The notes beneath the pieces are model-generated. The model did no database searches. It was not told the origin of the DNA and saw only the letters and a list, made by a program, of their open reading frames with translations. The position numbers and the translations under genes were made by a program. A stretch of 40,064 bases of DNA from Bradyrhizobium guangdongense (GTDB lineage Bacteria > Pseudomonadota > Alphaproteobacteria > Rhizobiales > Xanthobacteraceae), in contig NZ_PPPT01000035.1 of assembly GCF_006483445.1 (NCBI RefSeq), forward strand, positions 1 through 40,064, given 5' to 3'. Positions 8,162 through 17,340 of this stretch are shown here, one piece after another (position 1 is the stretch's first letter; every line of letters starts with the position of its first letter).

Positions 8162-8393
8162 GGGGCCGGTTTGCCTTTCCGTTAACTTTCAGTGTCTACT
8201 TTGGAATCATCATGCCCGAGTCTTGTCAGGCCAGACAAGCAACTGGAAACCAATCGCGGAAAGTTGGCCCTCGGGTTTAACGAAACTAGAGCGAATCTGG
8301 CGCTAGTTTGAATCCAGTTTTCGTAGCGCCGTCGAGAGGCGCCTGAGGCGCCGCAGATGTCGAACAGATCTCCTGGATATGGGGAGCCGCGGG
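8162..8393. promoter_or_regulatory. Divergent promoter region between DUF3572-dinB and divK-pleD
   Basis: A 232-bp gap without a gene that must hold the promoters of both operons. It contains a perfect palindrome GGCGCCT-G-AGGCGCC at 8338-8352, about 40 bp before divK, and an inverted repeat AAACTAG...CTAGTTT at about 8284-8311. I see no convincing -35/-10 pair and no complete CtrA site (TTAA-N7-TTAA), only single TTAA elements near 8183 and 8278. Confidence 0.4.
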
Positions 8394-8759
8394 ATGGCTA
8401 AGACCGTCCTGATCGTGGAAGACAATGAGCTCAACATGAAGCTCTTCCGCGACCTGTTGGAGGCGCATGGCTACCAGACCTCGGGCACCAGCAATGGCTA
8501 CGAGGCACTCGATCTCGTTCGCAAGATGCGGCCCGACCTCGTGCTGATGGATATCCAGTTGCCGCAGGTGTCGGGCCTCGAAGTGACGCGCTGGATCAAG
8601 GATGATCCGGAGCTGCGCAACATTCCCGTCGTCGCGGTCACGGCCTTCGCGATGAAGGGCGACGAAGAACGCATCCGCGAAGGCGGCTGCGAAGCCTATT
8701 TGTCCAAGCCGATCTCGGTCGGCAAGTTCATTGAGACGGTCCGGCGTTTTATCGGGTAG
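8394..8759 (+). CDS. divK: Cell-cycle response regulator DivK
   Basis: A 121-residue single-domain response regulator. It begins [26 protein letters not shown] and has the acidic pocket Glu9-Asp10, phospho-acceptor Asp53 in LVLMDIQLP, Thr83 and Lys105 in LSKPIS. In Caulobacter, DivK is phosphorylated by DivJ, dephosphorylated by PleC, and controls CtrA through DivL and CckA. The next gene is pleD 13 bp downstream, which is the Caulobacter gene order and strongly supports the assignment. The ATG at 8394 has a GGGGAG box 8 bases upstream. Confidence 0.94.
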   Translation: MAKTVLIVEDNELNMKLFRDLLEAHGYQTSGTSNGYEALDLVRKMRPDLVLMDIQLPQVSGLEVTRWIKDDPELRNIPVVAVTAFAMKGDEERIREGGCEAYLSKPISVGKFIETVRRFIG

Positions 8760-8772
8760 GGAGTAGATTTCA

Positions 8773-10146
8773 GTGTCCGCGCGTATCCTCGTCGTCGATG
8801 ACGTCCCCGCCAACGTCAAGCTCCTGGAAGCTCGCCTCTCCGCCGAATATTTCGACGTGATGACGGCATCGAACGGCGCCGAGGCGCTGGCGATGTCCAG
8901 CCGCGCCGAATGCGACATCATCCTGCTCGACGTCATGATGCCCGACATGGACGGTTTTGAGGTCTGTCGCCGCCTGAAGTCCGATCCGGCGACGCATCAC
9001 ATTCCCGTCGTGATGGTGACCGCGCTCGACAGCCCCGCCGACCGCGTGCGCGGCCTGGAGGCGGGTGCGGACGATTTCCTCACAAAGCCCGTGTCCGACG
9101 TCGTGCTGATCGCGCGCGTGCGCTCGCTGACACGGTTGAAGATGATGACCGATGAGCTGCGCATGCGCGCCATCACCTCGCTTGAGATCGGCGTGCAGGC
9201 GCCGGAGCGCAACGCGGTCACCGACACCGGCAAGGGCGGGCGTATCCTGCTGGTGGACGACCGGCAGTCGTCCTATGAGCGGCTCGCGACGCTGCTTGCC
9301 ACCGAGCACACGGTGGACGTCGAGCCCAATCCGACGGAGGCGCTGTTCCACGCCGCCGAAGGCAATTACGACCTCCTGATCGTCTCGCTCGACCTCAACA
9401 ACTTTGACGGCCTGCGTCTCTGCAGCCAGGCGCGCTCGCTGGAGCGCACGCGCCACGTGCCGATCCTTGCGATCGCCGAAGCCGAGAGCGGCACGCGGCT
9501 GCTCCGCGGCCTCGAGATCGGCGTCAACGATTATCTCCTGCGTCCCGTCGACAAGAACGAGCTGCTGGCGCGCGCCCGCACGCAAATCCGCCGCCGCCGC
9601 TACACCGATCACCTGCGCGACAATGTGCAGAACTCGATCGAAGCCGCCATCACCGATGCGCTCACCGGCCTGCACAATCGCCGCTACATGGAAAGCCATC
9701 TCGCGACGCTCGCCGAGCAGGCCTCGACGCGCGGCAAGCCGCTGGCGCTGATGATCCTGGACATCGACTATTTCAAGTCGATCAATGACAATTACGGCCA
9801 CGACGCCGGCGACGACGTGCTGCGCGAATTCGCGGTGCGGGTCCGCAAGTCGATCCGCGGCATCGATCTCGCCTGCCGCTACGGTGGCGAAGAGTTCGTC
9901 ATCGTGATGCCGGAGACTGACCTGCACGTTGCCGGCATGGTCGCCGAGCGCCTGCGCCGCTCGATCGCCGGCGAGCCCTTCGCCGTCCACAAGGGCACCA
10001 AGCGCATCGAAGTCACGATCTCGATCGGGTTGACGACGCTGGAGCAGAAGGGCGAACCCGTCGCCGACGTCCTCAAGCGCGCCGACACCGCGCTGTACCG
10101 CGCCAAGCACGACGGCCGCAATCGTGTGGTCTCGCACGCGGCGTAA
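8773..10146 (+). CDS. pleD: PleD: two receiver domains and a diguanylate cyclase
   Basis: A 457-residue REC-REC-GGDEF protein that makes cyclic di-GMP and acts in polar development in Caulobacter. REC1 has Asp9-Asp10 and phospho-acceptor Asp53 (LLDVMMPDMDGFE). REC2 starts at GRILLVDDRQSS near residue 156 and is degenerate, serving as a dimerisation adaptor in the family. The GGDEF domain begins near residue 295 (DALTGLHNRRYM) and has an intact active site GGEEF at 371-375. The allosteric I-site RxxD (Arg362, Asp365) lies five residues before it, so product inhibition is expected. The start is GTG at 8773 with GGGAG upstream. It forms an operon with divK. Confidence 0.95.
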   Translation: MSARILVVDDVPANVKLLEARLSAEYFDVMTASNGAEALAMSSRAECDIILLDVMMPDMDGFEVCRRLKSDPATHHIPVVMVTALDSPADRVRGLEAGADDFLTKPVSDVVLIARVRSLTRLKMMTDELRMRAITSLEIGVQAPERNAVTDTGKGGRILLVDDRQSSYERLATLLATEHTVDVEPNPTEALFHAAEGNYDLLIVSLDLNNFDGLRLCSQARSLERTRHVPILAIAEAESGTRLLRGLEIGVNDYLLRPVDKNELLARARTQIRRRRYTDHLRDNVQNSIEAAITDALTGLHNRRYMESHLATLAEQASTRGKPLALMILDIDYFKSINDNYGHDAGDDVLREFAVRVRKSIRGIDLACRYGGEEFVIVMPETDLHVAGMVAERLRRSIAGEPFAVHKGTKRIEVTISIGLTTLEQKGEPVADVLKRADTALYRAKHDGRNRVVSHAA

Positions 10147-10179
10147 TCGGGACGATGGGTGGCGCGCGAGCGCGCCGCC

Positions 10180-12549
10180 TTACGCCGTTCCCTTCGCCTC
10201 CTGGATCGCGCGCCAGACCCGCTCCGACGTCAAAGGCATGTCGAGATGCTTGATGCCGTAGTCCGAGAGCGCATCCAGCACCGCATTGACGATCGTCGAC
10301 AGACCGCCCGCGCAGCCGGCCTCGCCGCAGCCCTTTGAGCCCAGTGGATTGCTCGTCGCAGGCACCGGGTGGTCGCCGATCGTCATGTTCGGAACGTCGT
10401 CGGCGCGGGGCAGAGCGTAGTCCAGCAGCGAGCCGGTGACGGGCTGGCCGTTCTCGTCGTACTGCACGTGCTCCATCAGCGCCTGGCCGATGCCCTGGAC
10501 GACGCCGCCATGGAGCTGGCCCGCAACCAGCATCGGATTGATCACGGTGCCAAAGTCGTTCACGGCGCTGTAGCGCACGATCTCGACCACGCCCGTATCA
10601 GGATCGACTTCGACCTCGGCGACGTGACAGCCGTTCGGGAAGGCCGACGGCACCGGCTCGGTGGTGTGGTCGACGTCGAGAGAGCCGGGCACGCCCTCCG
10701 GCACCTTGCCGTCATGCAGCTTCTTGGCGAGCTCCATGATGTCGATGCTGCGGTCGGTGCCGGCGATCGTAAAGGCGCCGTCGGCGAACTCGATGTCGGC
10801 TTCGGAAGCCTCCAGCATATGCGCGGCGGCGCGCTTGCCCTTCTCGATGACCAGCTTGGAGGCCTGCACGATCGCCATGCCGCTCGCGGTGATCGAGCGC
10901 GAGCCGCCGGTGCCGTTGCCGGTGTGCACGATGTCGCTGTCGCCCTGCACGAGCTTGACGCTCTCGAAGGGCACCCCGAGCTGGGCACAGAGCACCTGCG
11001 CGAAGGCCGAGGCATGGCCCTGGCCGTAGTCGAGCGTGCCGGTGATGAGCTGCACCGATCCGTCCGGATCGAACACGATCTTGCCGAGCTCGACGCCGGG
11101 AGGTGCGGTAACCTCGAGATAGGAGCCGACCGCGATGCCGCGCAGCTTGCCGGCCTTCTTGCTTTCCTTCTTGCGCTTGGCAAAATTCTCGTGGTCGGAG
11201 ATTTCCAGCGCCTTGTTGAACACGGCCTGGAAGTCGCCGCTGTCATAGGTCACGCCGGAGGACGCCGGGAACGGCATCTGGTTCGGCTTGATGAAGTTGC
11301 GCTTGCGTAAGGTCAGGCGGTTGATGCCCATCTCGTCGGCGGCGCGATCGATCAGGCGCTCCATGTAGTAGTTCGCCTCCGGCCGGCCGGCGCCGCGATA
11401 GGCGCCCATCAGCGTGGTGTTGGTCAGCACCACCTTGATATCGATGCCCATCAGCGGCGTGCGATAGACGCTGGAAAAGTTCTTGCCGGTGTTGAGCGAC
11501 AGGGGTCCGGGCGCGACGCCGGTGATGTAGGCGCCGACATTGCCGTAGCCGGACAGTTTCGTCGCCAGGAAATGGCCTTCGGCGTCGAGCGCGAGCTCGG
11601 CATGGATTTTTTGGGCGCGGCCGTGGCTGTCGGAGAGGAAGCTGGTCGAGCGCTCGTCGAGCCATTTGACCGGACGCCCCAGTTCCTTCGCGGCGAACAG
11701 GATGCACATATATTCGGGGTAGTTGATGTTCTTCATGCCGAAGGACCCGCCGACATTGCCGGTCAGGATGCGCACCTTCTCGTTCGGCACTTTCAGGTTC
11801 TTGGCGAGGTTGGCGCGGTTGCCTGCGACGCCCTGCGTCGGCACCTGGATGGTGTAGCGCTCGGTCTTCTTGTCATACGACGCAAGGCCAACCCGCGGCT
11901 CCATCGACACCACGGCGACGCGCGTGTTCTCGATGTCGAGTTTGACGACATGGGCGGCGCTGGCGAAGGCGGCGTTCACCTTCTCCATGTCGCCATAGTG
12001 ATAATCGAGTGCGACGTTGTTGGGGATGTGGTCGTAAAGCTGCGGCGCGCCGGGTTTTGCCGCTTCCGCGGGATCGGTCACAACCGGCAGCGGGTCGACA
12101 TCCAGGGCGACAGCTTCAGCAGCATCGCGCGCCTGCGCCAGCGTTTCTGCCACCACGAAGGCGACGGGGTCGCCGACGAAGCGCACCTTGTCGGTCGCAA
12201 GCGCCATGCGGTTGGTCTGCAGCAGCGGCGTACCGTCCCGGCTCTTCAGCGGCAGGCCGCAGGTGAAGGGGCCATAGCCGGCGGCGTTGAGGTCCGATCC
12301 GGTCCACACGCCGAGCACGCCCGGCATCGCCTTGGCGGCCGAAGTGTCGATGCCGCGGATCACGCCATGGGCATGGGTCGAGCGGACGACATAGGCATAG
12401 GCCTGGCCGGGCAGGTTGAAATCGTCGGTGTAGCGGCCCTTGCCGCGCACCAGGGTGTCGTCCTCCTTGCGCCGGACCGGCTGGCCGACACCGTATTTTT
12501 GCAGTGCAATAGCGTTTTCGAGCGAAGACGATTTGGTGTGTTCTTGCAT
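10180..12549 (-). CDS. Orphan molybdenum hydroxylase large subunit (CoxL-like, form II)
   Basis: A 789-residue protein of the xanthine oxidase/CO dehydrogenase family that binds the molybdopterin cofactor. The N-terminal KYGVGQPVRRKEDDTLVRGKGRYTDD is typical of CoxL-like subunits. True CO dehydrogenase (form I) has AYxCSFR at its active site; here residues 383-389 read AYRGAGR, the form II sequence, so CO oxidation is unlikely. The Mo-site glutamate lies in the C-terminal SKGCGEAG. The start at 12549 is chosen because the upstream 30 codons are not family-like, although its ribosome-binding site is weak. The iron-sulfur and FAD subunits normally encoded next to it are absent on both sides, so it must use distant partners or work alone. 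Confidence 0.9.
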   Translation of the reverse strand: MQEHTKSSSLENAIALQKYGVGQPVRRKEDDTLVRGKGRYTDDFNLPGQAYAYVVRSTHAHGVIRGIDTSAAKAMPGVLGVWTGSDLNAAGYGPFTCGLPLKSRDGTPLLQTNRMALATDKVRFVGDPVAFVVAETLAQARDAAEAVALDVDPLPVVTDPAEAAKPGAPQLYDHIPNNVALDYHYGDMEKVNAAFASAAHVVKLDIENTRVAVVSMEPRVGLASYDKKTERYTIQVPTQGVAGNRANLAKNLKVPNEKVRILTGNVGGSFGMKNINYPEYMCILFAAKELGRPVKWLDERSTSFLSDSHGRAQKIHAELALDAEGHFLATKLSGYGNVGAYITGVAPGPLSLNTGKNFSSVYRTPLMGIDIKVVLTNTTLMGAYRGAGRPEANYYMERLIDRAADEMGINRLTLRKRNFIKPNQMPFPASSGVTYDSGDFQAVFNKALEISDHENFAKRKKESKKAGKLRGIAVGSYLEVTAPPGVELGKIVFDPDGSVQLITGTLDYGQGHASAFAQVLCAQLGVPFESVKLVQGDSDIVHTGNGTGGSRSITASGMAIVQASKLVIEKGKRAAAHMLEASEADIEFADGAFTIAGTDRSIDIMELAKKLHDGKVPEGVPGSLDVDHTTEPVPSAFPNGCHVAEVEVDPDTGVVEIVRYSAVNDFGTVINPMLVAGQLHGGVVQGIGQALMEHVQYDENGQPVTGSLLDYALPRADDVPNMTIGDHPVPATSNPLGSKGCGEAGCAGGLSTIVNAVLDALSDYGIKHLDMPLTSERVWRAIQEAKGTA

Positions 12550-12765
12550 GGAAATGACCTGAAAAGCCGACATTTGCGCTGTTAGCGCGGTCTTACGGAC
12601 CTGACCTTCACCAGATTTGGCCTTAACCAGATAACGCACCGATCCCCCCGGGACAACGGACGAAAGGGCATGGTCCTGTTGCGCTGACTTGCCGCGCTGC
12701 TAATGTTTCCTTCGAAAAAGCAATTCCGGATCGGCCCTTTCGGGGGCCGTGGAAAGACAGTTTGT

Positions 12766-13845
12766 ATGAATGACCACACGCCGCTCCGCGACGGCTCTCC
12801 GCCGCGCGGGGAGCCGCAGGGGTCGATGGTGACGGGAGCGCTGGCTGCCGAACCGGCGACGCATGCGAATGGGGCGGGAACCGGCGTCTACGCGGCGCTG
12901 GATCTCGGCACCAATAATTGCAGGCTCTTGATCGCCTGTCCGACCCATGACGGCTTCCGCGTCGTCGATTCCTTCTCGCGCATCATCCGGCTCGGGGAGG
13001 GCATCTCGGCGACCGGCTGCATCAGCGAGGCCGCAATCGATCGCGCCATCGCCGCGCTCAGCATCTGCCGCGACAAGATCAATTTGCGGAAAGCAAAACG
13101 GCTGCGGCTGATCGCCACCGAAGCCTGCCGCGCGGCCTCGAACGCGGAAGGCTTTCGCAGCCGCGTCGCCGCCGAGACCGGCATCGAGCTCGAGGTCATC
13201 GACCGCGAGACCGAGGCCTCGCTCGCGGTCCTCGGCTGCTCGCCGCTGGTCGATCCCAAGGGGCGCGGCGCGATCCTGTTCGACATCGGCGGCGGCTCGA
13301 CCGAACTGGTGCGGATCGAGCGCGATCCTGCGAGCGAAAATCCGGAGCCGCGCATCAAGGCCTGGATGTCGATCCCGCTCGGTGTGGTGACGCTTGCCGA
13401 ACAGTTCGGCGGCCGTGACGTGACGCGGGAAATCTACGCACAGATGGAGCAGGAGGTCGCAAAGCACGTGGCGCCGTTCGCCGAGGCGCATGGCGGCGAT
13501 CTCGCTGAGATGCATCTGCTCGGTACCTCCGGCACGGTGACGACGCTCGCCGGCATCCATCTCAATCTTGCGCGCTACGACCGCCGCCGCATCGACAGCA
13601 TCTGGATGGACGATGCCGATATCGTGGCGACCATCAACCGGCTGCTCGGCATGAGCTATGAGGAGCGCGCCAACAATAATTGCATCAGCGTCGAGCGCGC
13701 CGATCTCGTGCTGGCGGGCTGCGCCATCCTCGATGCTATCCGGCGCGCCTTTCCGCTGCCGCGCCTGCGCGTCGCCGACCGGGGCCTGCGCGAAGGCATG
13801 CTGGTCGAGATGATGCGCGAGGACGGCGCGCTGAGGAGCTGGTGA
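12766..13845 (+). CDS. Ppx/GppA family phosphatase (exopolyphosphatase-like)
   Basis: A 359-residue ASKHA-fold phosphatase of the Ppx/GppA family, which hydrolyses polyphosphate or pppGpp. The motifs are VYAALDLGTNNCRLLIA (phosphate-binding loop near residue 45), RLIATEACRAASN, EVIDRETEASL with the catalytic glutamate, FDIGGGSTELV, and LGTSGTVTTLAGI. It is shorter than E. coli Ppx and lacks its C-terminal domains, as in the short Rhizobiales form. The ATG at 12766 has GGAAAG upstream; a TTGCGC/TAATGT pair at 12679-12706 is a weak possible promoter. It is followed 1 bp later by rlmE, a common gene pair in Rhizobiales. Substrate choice is not decidable here. Confidence 0.88.
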   Translation: MNDHTPLRDGSPPRGEPQGSMVTGALAAEPATHANGAGTGVYAALDLGTNNCRLLIACPTHDGFRVVDSFSRIIRLGEGISATGCISEAAIDRAIAALSICRDKINLRKAKRLRLIATEACRAASNAEGFRSRVAAETGIELEVIDRETEASLAVLGCSPLVDPKGRGAILFDIGGGSTELVRIERDPASENPEPRIKAWMSIPLGVVTLAEQFGGRDVTREIYAQMEQEVAKHVAPFAEAHGGDLAEMHLLGTSGTVTTLAGIHLNLARYDRRRIDSIWMDDADIVATINRLLGMSYEERANNNCISVERADLVLAGCAILDAIRRAFPLPRLRVADRGLREGMLVEMMREDGALRSW

Positions 13846-13846
13846 G

Positions 13847-14533
13847 ATGGCGAAAGACACCACCGGCCGCTTGCACGTCCAGGTCAAGACCGGTGGCAAG
13901 CGAAAATTGTCGTCAAAGCTCTGGCTCGAGCGCCAGCTCAACGATCCCTATGTGGCGAAGGCCAAGGCGGCCGGCTATCGCTCGCGCGCCGCGTTCAAGC
14001 TGCTCGAGATCGACGACAAGTACAAGCTGTTGAAGCCGGGCATGGCCGTTGTCGATCTCGGCGCAGCGCCGGGCGGCTGGAGCCAGATCGCCGCAAAACG
14101 CGTCGGCTCGGTGGAGGGCAAGGGCAAGGTCGTTGCCATCGACCTCCTGGAGATGCCGGAAATCCCCGGCGTCGATTTCGCGCAGCTCGACTTCATGGCC
14201 AACGACGCGCCTGCGAGGCTCACCGCGATGCTGGGCGGTGGCGCCGACTTCGTGATGTCCGACATGGCCGCCAACACGACGGGTCATCGCAAGACCGATC
14301 AGCTCCGCATCGTCGGCTTGGTCGAAACCGCCGCCGCCTTCGCCTGCGACGTCCTCAAACCCGGCGGCGCGTTCCTCGCCAAGACGTTCCAGAGCGGCGC
14401 CGACGCCGACTTGCTGGCCCAGCTCAAGCGCGACTTTGCCACCGTGCGCCATGTGAAGCCGGCTGCCAGCCGGCAGGATTCATCCGAGCGCTACGTACTG
14501 GCGACGGGATTTCGTGGTGGGGCGAACGCGTAG
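13847..14533 (+). CDS. rlmE: 23S rRNA 2'-O-ribose methyltransferase RlmE (FtsJ/RrmJ)
   Basis: A 228-residue SAM-dependent methyltransferase that modifies U2552 in the A loop of 23S rRNA. The motifs are SRAAFKLLEID (first catalytic Lys), VVDLGAAPGGWSQ (SAM-binding motif I), MSDMAANTTGH (catalytic Asp), GAFLAKTFQ (second Lys) and SSERYVLATGFR (Glu), which complete the K-D-K-E tetrad. The N-terminal SSKLWLERQLNDPYVAKA is also typical. It begins 1 bp after the ppx stop, with GAGGAG inside the ppx end, so the two are co-translated. Confidence 0.95.
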   Translation: MAKDTTGRLHVQVKTGGKRKLSSKLWLERQLNDPYVAKAKAAGYRSRAAFKLLEIDDKYKLLKPGMAVVDLGAAPGGWSQIAAKRVGSVEGKGKVVAIDLLEMPEIPGVDFAQLDFMANDAPARLTAMLGGGADFVMSDMAANTTGHRKTDQLRIVGLVETAAAFACDVLKPGGAFLAKTFQSGADADLLAQLKRDFATVRHVKPAASRQDSSERYVLATGFRGGANA

Positions 14534-14633
14534 CCCCGCACTCGGCCGGGACGACACCGAGTGCAATTGAACCAACCCCCGATCCGGCTACACAAATCAA
14601 GCAGCCAATGACCTGTCTGCACGCGGCGCTTCA

Positions 14634-14894
14634 ATGCAGTTCTTCCTCTACGAAATCGCCTATCGCCTCGTCGCGTTCGCGGCGTGCATCTGGTGCGGCC
14701 GCAGGGTTTGGTACGGCGCGGTCGAGCGCACGATCACGATGTACAATACGGATTGGCTGGACTGGTGGACGCCGGACCTGGTCTTTCAGCGAGATGCCAT
14801 GCCGATCCGCTACTGGATGACGATGTGCATGGCGGCGGGCGGCACGCTTTTGTGCTTCGTTGCGGCGATCATTGGATATCAGCCGAACGCCTGA
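14634..14894 (+). CDS. Small putative membrane protein, unknown
   Basis: An 86-residue open frame with no family I recognise. It has a hydrophobic stretch near residues 8-22 (IAYRLVAFAACIWC) and a stronger one near 61-82 (YWMTMCMAAGGTLLCFVAAIIGY), so it could span the membrane twice. It is rich in Trp and Tyr in the middle (YNTDWLDWWTPDLVF). Two other open frames overlap the same bases, but only this one gives a coherent hydrophobic protein. There is no clear ribosome-binding site. It lies between rlmE and a secreted unknown on the same strand. Confidence 0.5.
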   Translation: MQFFLYEIAYRLVAFAACIWCGRRVWYGAVERTITMYNTDWLDWWTPDLVFQRDAMPIRYWMTMCMAAGGTLLCFVAAIIGYQPNA

Positions 14895-14965
14895 AGCTAG
14901 GCCTACGATGAACTTGATCTGAAGATGCGCGACTTATCGTGTGACCGGATCGACGGAGTCGCATC

Positions 14966-15658
14966 ATGAAGGCGAGGGCATTTCTTATCGGCGTGCTGAT
15001 GGCCGGCGGTATCGGCATCTCCAACGCGGCGACCGCCGCGCCTCCGGCGGCTCCGCCCGCCGGCTACGCGATCGCGGAGAAGCACACCAAGACGTCGCCC
15101 GACGGCGCGACGACGATCGAGCAATATCTGAACCAGGAGACCGACGAGTGGAAATGGCTGTTCTGGGCGCGCCGTGCCGGCACGTTCGCACTGCTCGATC
15201 CGGAGCCTGCCGGCTACGCTGCGGCCTTCGTCTTCACCAACGACCAGAACTGGATCGTTCGCCTGCAGAAGACCGGCTCGGGCGAGCAGTCGCTGTATCT
15301 GTATCGTTTCACGCCACAGGGCTATGTCAGCGCGACGAAGAAGCCGCTCGGTGACCTCGCCTGGGCGTATATGAAGAGCAGGCCCGATTGGCGAAAGATC
15401 GTGAAGGCGCCCGAATATCACGAGGCTGCGTATCTGTGGGAGGGGTTCGAAGACAACTATCGCAAGCTCGGCGTCGATTGGCCGGCGAACCGCTATCTCG
15501 TGATCGGCCTGTCCGGCGATGCCGACGTCAAGCGGCGCAAACGATCGCAGACCGCCGTCGTGAACGGCTGGCACTGCCGCTATGATCTGCAGACTGGCAA
15601 ATTCGACGTGCCGCCCTCGTTTGCGCGTGACAACGCGAAAGCCGTCGTGCCGGAGTGA
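14966..15658 (+). CDS. Secreted protein of unknown function
   Basis: A 230-residue protein that I do not recognise. Residues 1-25 form a signal peptide (KARAFLIGVLMAGGIGISNA, cleavage expected after TAA or TAAA), followed by a Pro/Ala-rich linker and a mixed alpha-beta region with many aromatic residues (DEWKWLFWARRAG, WEGFEDNYRKLGVDW). The C-terminal part reads LVIGLSGDADVKRRKRS and VNGWHCRYDLQTGKFDVP, which ends in a beta-hairpin-like segment. The ATG at 14966 has CGGAG upstream. It is probably periplasmic. It stands between an unknown small gene and a convergent transporter gene. Confidence 0.75.
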   Translation: MKARAFLIGVLMAGGIGISNAATAAPPAAPPAGYAIAEKHTKTSPDGATTIEQYLNQETDEWKWLFWARRAGTFALLDPEPAGYAAAFVFTNDQNWIVRLQKTGSGEQSLYLYRFTPQGYVSATKKPLGDLAWAYMKSRPDWRKIVKAPEYHEAAYLWEGFEDNYRKLGVDWPANRYLVIGLSGDADVKRRKRSQTAVVNGWHCRYDLQTGKFDVPPSFARDNAKAVVPE

Positions 15659-15688
15659 GCGGGGCGTTGGAGCGCTCGTTGCCTTTCG

Positions 15689-17179
15689 CTACCCCAGCCG
15701 CTGATCCCGCACGTCCTGGGTGTCTTCCGTCGCCACCTTGACGGCGGCGGTTGCCGCGCTCTTCGCCGCGCCCTTGCGGCTCGAGATATCCACCGCCTTG
15801 CGGCCGGAGATCTCGTGGCCGGCGTCCGCGGGCATCTGCCAGAAGAACCAGCTCGACGCCGCCGACGTCAGCGCGATCACGACAAAGGCCGGCGCGAACA
15901 CGGTGGCGTCGATTTGGCTAACATGGTTGAGCCACATCGTCGTTTCCACGCAGGCCGCGCCGACCGCGACGCCGGCCGAGACCGCGAGCTGCTGGTTGAC
16001 GCTGACGAGCGTGGTGGCGCGGCTCATCTGCGACTGCTCGACATCGGCATAGGCGACCGTGTTGATCGCGGTGAATTCGAGCGAACGGAAGAAGCCGCCG
16101 ACCACCAGGATGACCATGATGATCAGCAGCGGCGTCGTCACCGTGAACAGCGCGCAGACCGCGAGGAAGAACGCGCTGACGATCGCGTTGACCGTCATCA
16201 GATTGCGGAAGCCGAAGGTGCGGATGATCCGCGCCGCCAGCGTCTTCATGCCCATGGCGCCGAGCGAGGAGGCGAAGGTGACGAGGCCGGAGTGGAAGGG
16301 CGACAGGCCGAAGCCGATCTGCATCAGGAGCGGCAGCAGGAAGGGCAGCGCGCCGATGCCGAGCCGGAACATGAAGCCACCGAAAATAGCCGCGCGCAGC
16401 GTCGGCAGCTTCAGAAGCGAAAAGTCCAGCACCGGCGACCCCGTCCGCCGCGCGTGCATGACATACAGTGTCATCGAGATCGATCCGCCGACGACCAGCG
16501 CCGCGACCGTGCCCCAGGGCAGCAGGTTGAGGCCGGCGACGGAGAGACCGAAGGCGATGCCGGCGAGCCCGATGCCGGCGAGCACCATGCCATAGAGATC
16601 GAACGGCTCCTGCGTCTCGCTCTTGATGGGATCGATGAAGCGCAGCGCCATGAAGATGCCGACGAGCCCGATCGGCAAGTTGATCAGGAAGATCCAGTGC
16701 CACGATGCATAGGTCGTGATGAAGCCGCCGAGCGGTGGGCCGATCACGGGACCTATCAGGGCAGGGACCGTCACCCACGCCATGGCATTGACCAGCTCGC
16801 TCTTGTCGATCGAGCGCAGCAGCACGAGGCGCCCGACCGGCGTCATCATGGCGCCGCCCATGCCCTGCAGGATACGTGCGATCACGAAATGCGTCACCGA
16901 TTGCGACAGCGCGCAGCCGACCGAGCCGACCATGAAGACGCCGACCGCAATCGCAAACACCAGCCGCGCGCCGAACCGGTCGGCGGTCCAGCCGCTCGCC
17001 GGGATGAACACCGCAAGCGACAGCAGATAGGACGTGATCGCGAGCTTCAGCGTCAGCGGGCTGGTGCCGATGTCGGCCGCGATCGCCGGCAGCGAGGTGG
17101 CGATCACCGTCGAGTCCATGTTCTCCATGAAGAGAGCAGTGGCCACGATCAGCGGGATGACGCGTTGCTTGTTGTCCAT
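15689..17179 (-). CDS. DHA2-family MFS multidrug exporter
   Basis: A 496-residue inner-membrane transporter of the EmrB/QacA (DHA2, 14-TMS) group of proton-driven drug exporters. The first helix carries ALFMENMDSTVIATSLPAIAADIG, with the family's acidic residue (MDxTVVNVALP-like motif D1). Motif A appears as GWTADRFGARLVF, and motif C-like glycine/proline helices as ALIGPVIGPPLGGF. The short cytoplasmic C-terminal tail is Ala/Lys-rich. No EmrA-type membrane fusion partner or regulator is next to it. The upstream region of 182 bp is shared with the divergent toxin-antitoxin operon. The substrate is unknown. Confidence 0.9.
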   Translation of the reverse strand: MDNKQRVIPLIVATALFMENMDSTVIATSLPAIAADIGTSPLTLKLAITSYLLSLAVFIPASGWTADRFGARLVFAIAVGVFMVGSVGCALSQSVTHFVIARILQGMGGAMMTPVGRLVLLRSIDKSELVNAMAWVTVPALIGPVIGPPLGGFITTYASWHWIFLINLPIGLVGIFMALRFIDPIKSETQEPFDLYGMVLAGIGLAGIAFGLSVAGLNLLPWGTVAALVVGGSISMTLYVMHARRTGSPVLDFSLLKLPTLRAAIFGGFMFRLGIGALPFLLPLLMQIGFGLSPFHSGLVTFASSLGAMGMKTLAARIIRTFGFRNLMTVNAIVSAFFLAVCALFTVTTPLLIIMVILVVGGFFRSLEFTAINTVAYADVEQSQMSRATTLVSVNQQLAVSAGVAVGAACVETTMWLNHVSQIDATVFAPAFVVIALTSAASSWFFWQMPADAGHEISGRKAVDISSRKGAAKSAATAAVKVATEDTQDVRDQRLG

Positions 17180-17303
17180 GACGGAAAAGTAATGGAAGCG
17201 GTTGGGGCAGGCGAGAGCTGCGGCTTATCATTCCCACCACCCCCCGACCATTCTGAACAAGGCATGGCACCTAATACCTGCGTGAGCTGGATCGGGATCG
17301 ATG

Positions 17304-17320
17304 AATCGCATTGTGCGATT
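17304..17320. promoter_or_regulatory. Operator-like palindrome 1 of the toxin-antitoxin promoter
   Basis: AATCGCA-TTG-TGCGATT, a perfect palindrome with 7-bp arms. Its core ATCGC-N5-GCGAT (17305-17319) is the same as in the second palindrome 33 bp downstream. It is probably a binding site for the XRE antitoxin at 17612-18022. Confidence 0.6.
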
Positions 17321-17340
17321 TCTGACTTGCGGCATATATC
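17311..17340 (+). promoter_or_regulatory. Possible promoter of the toxin-antitoxin operon
   Basis: TTGTGC (17311-17316) and TATATC (17335-17340) are 18 bp apart and would start transcription near 17347, leaving a very short leader before the GTG at 17362. The -35 lies in palindrome 1 and the -10 touches palindrome 2, so a repressor bound at both would block it. Confidence 0.4.

Noticed and set aside
8770..10137. A 455-codon open frame opposite pleD
   Set aside because: It has no recognisable motif; PleD on the other strand has all catalytic and regulatory residues.
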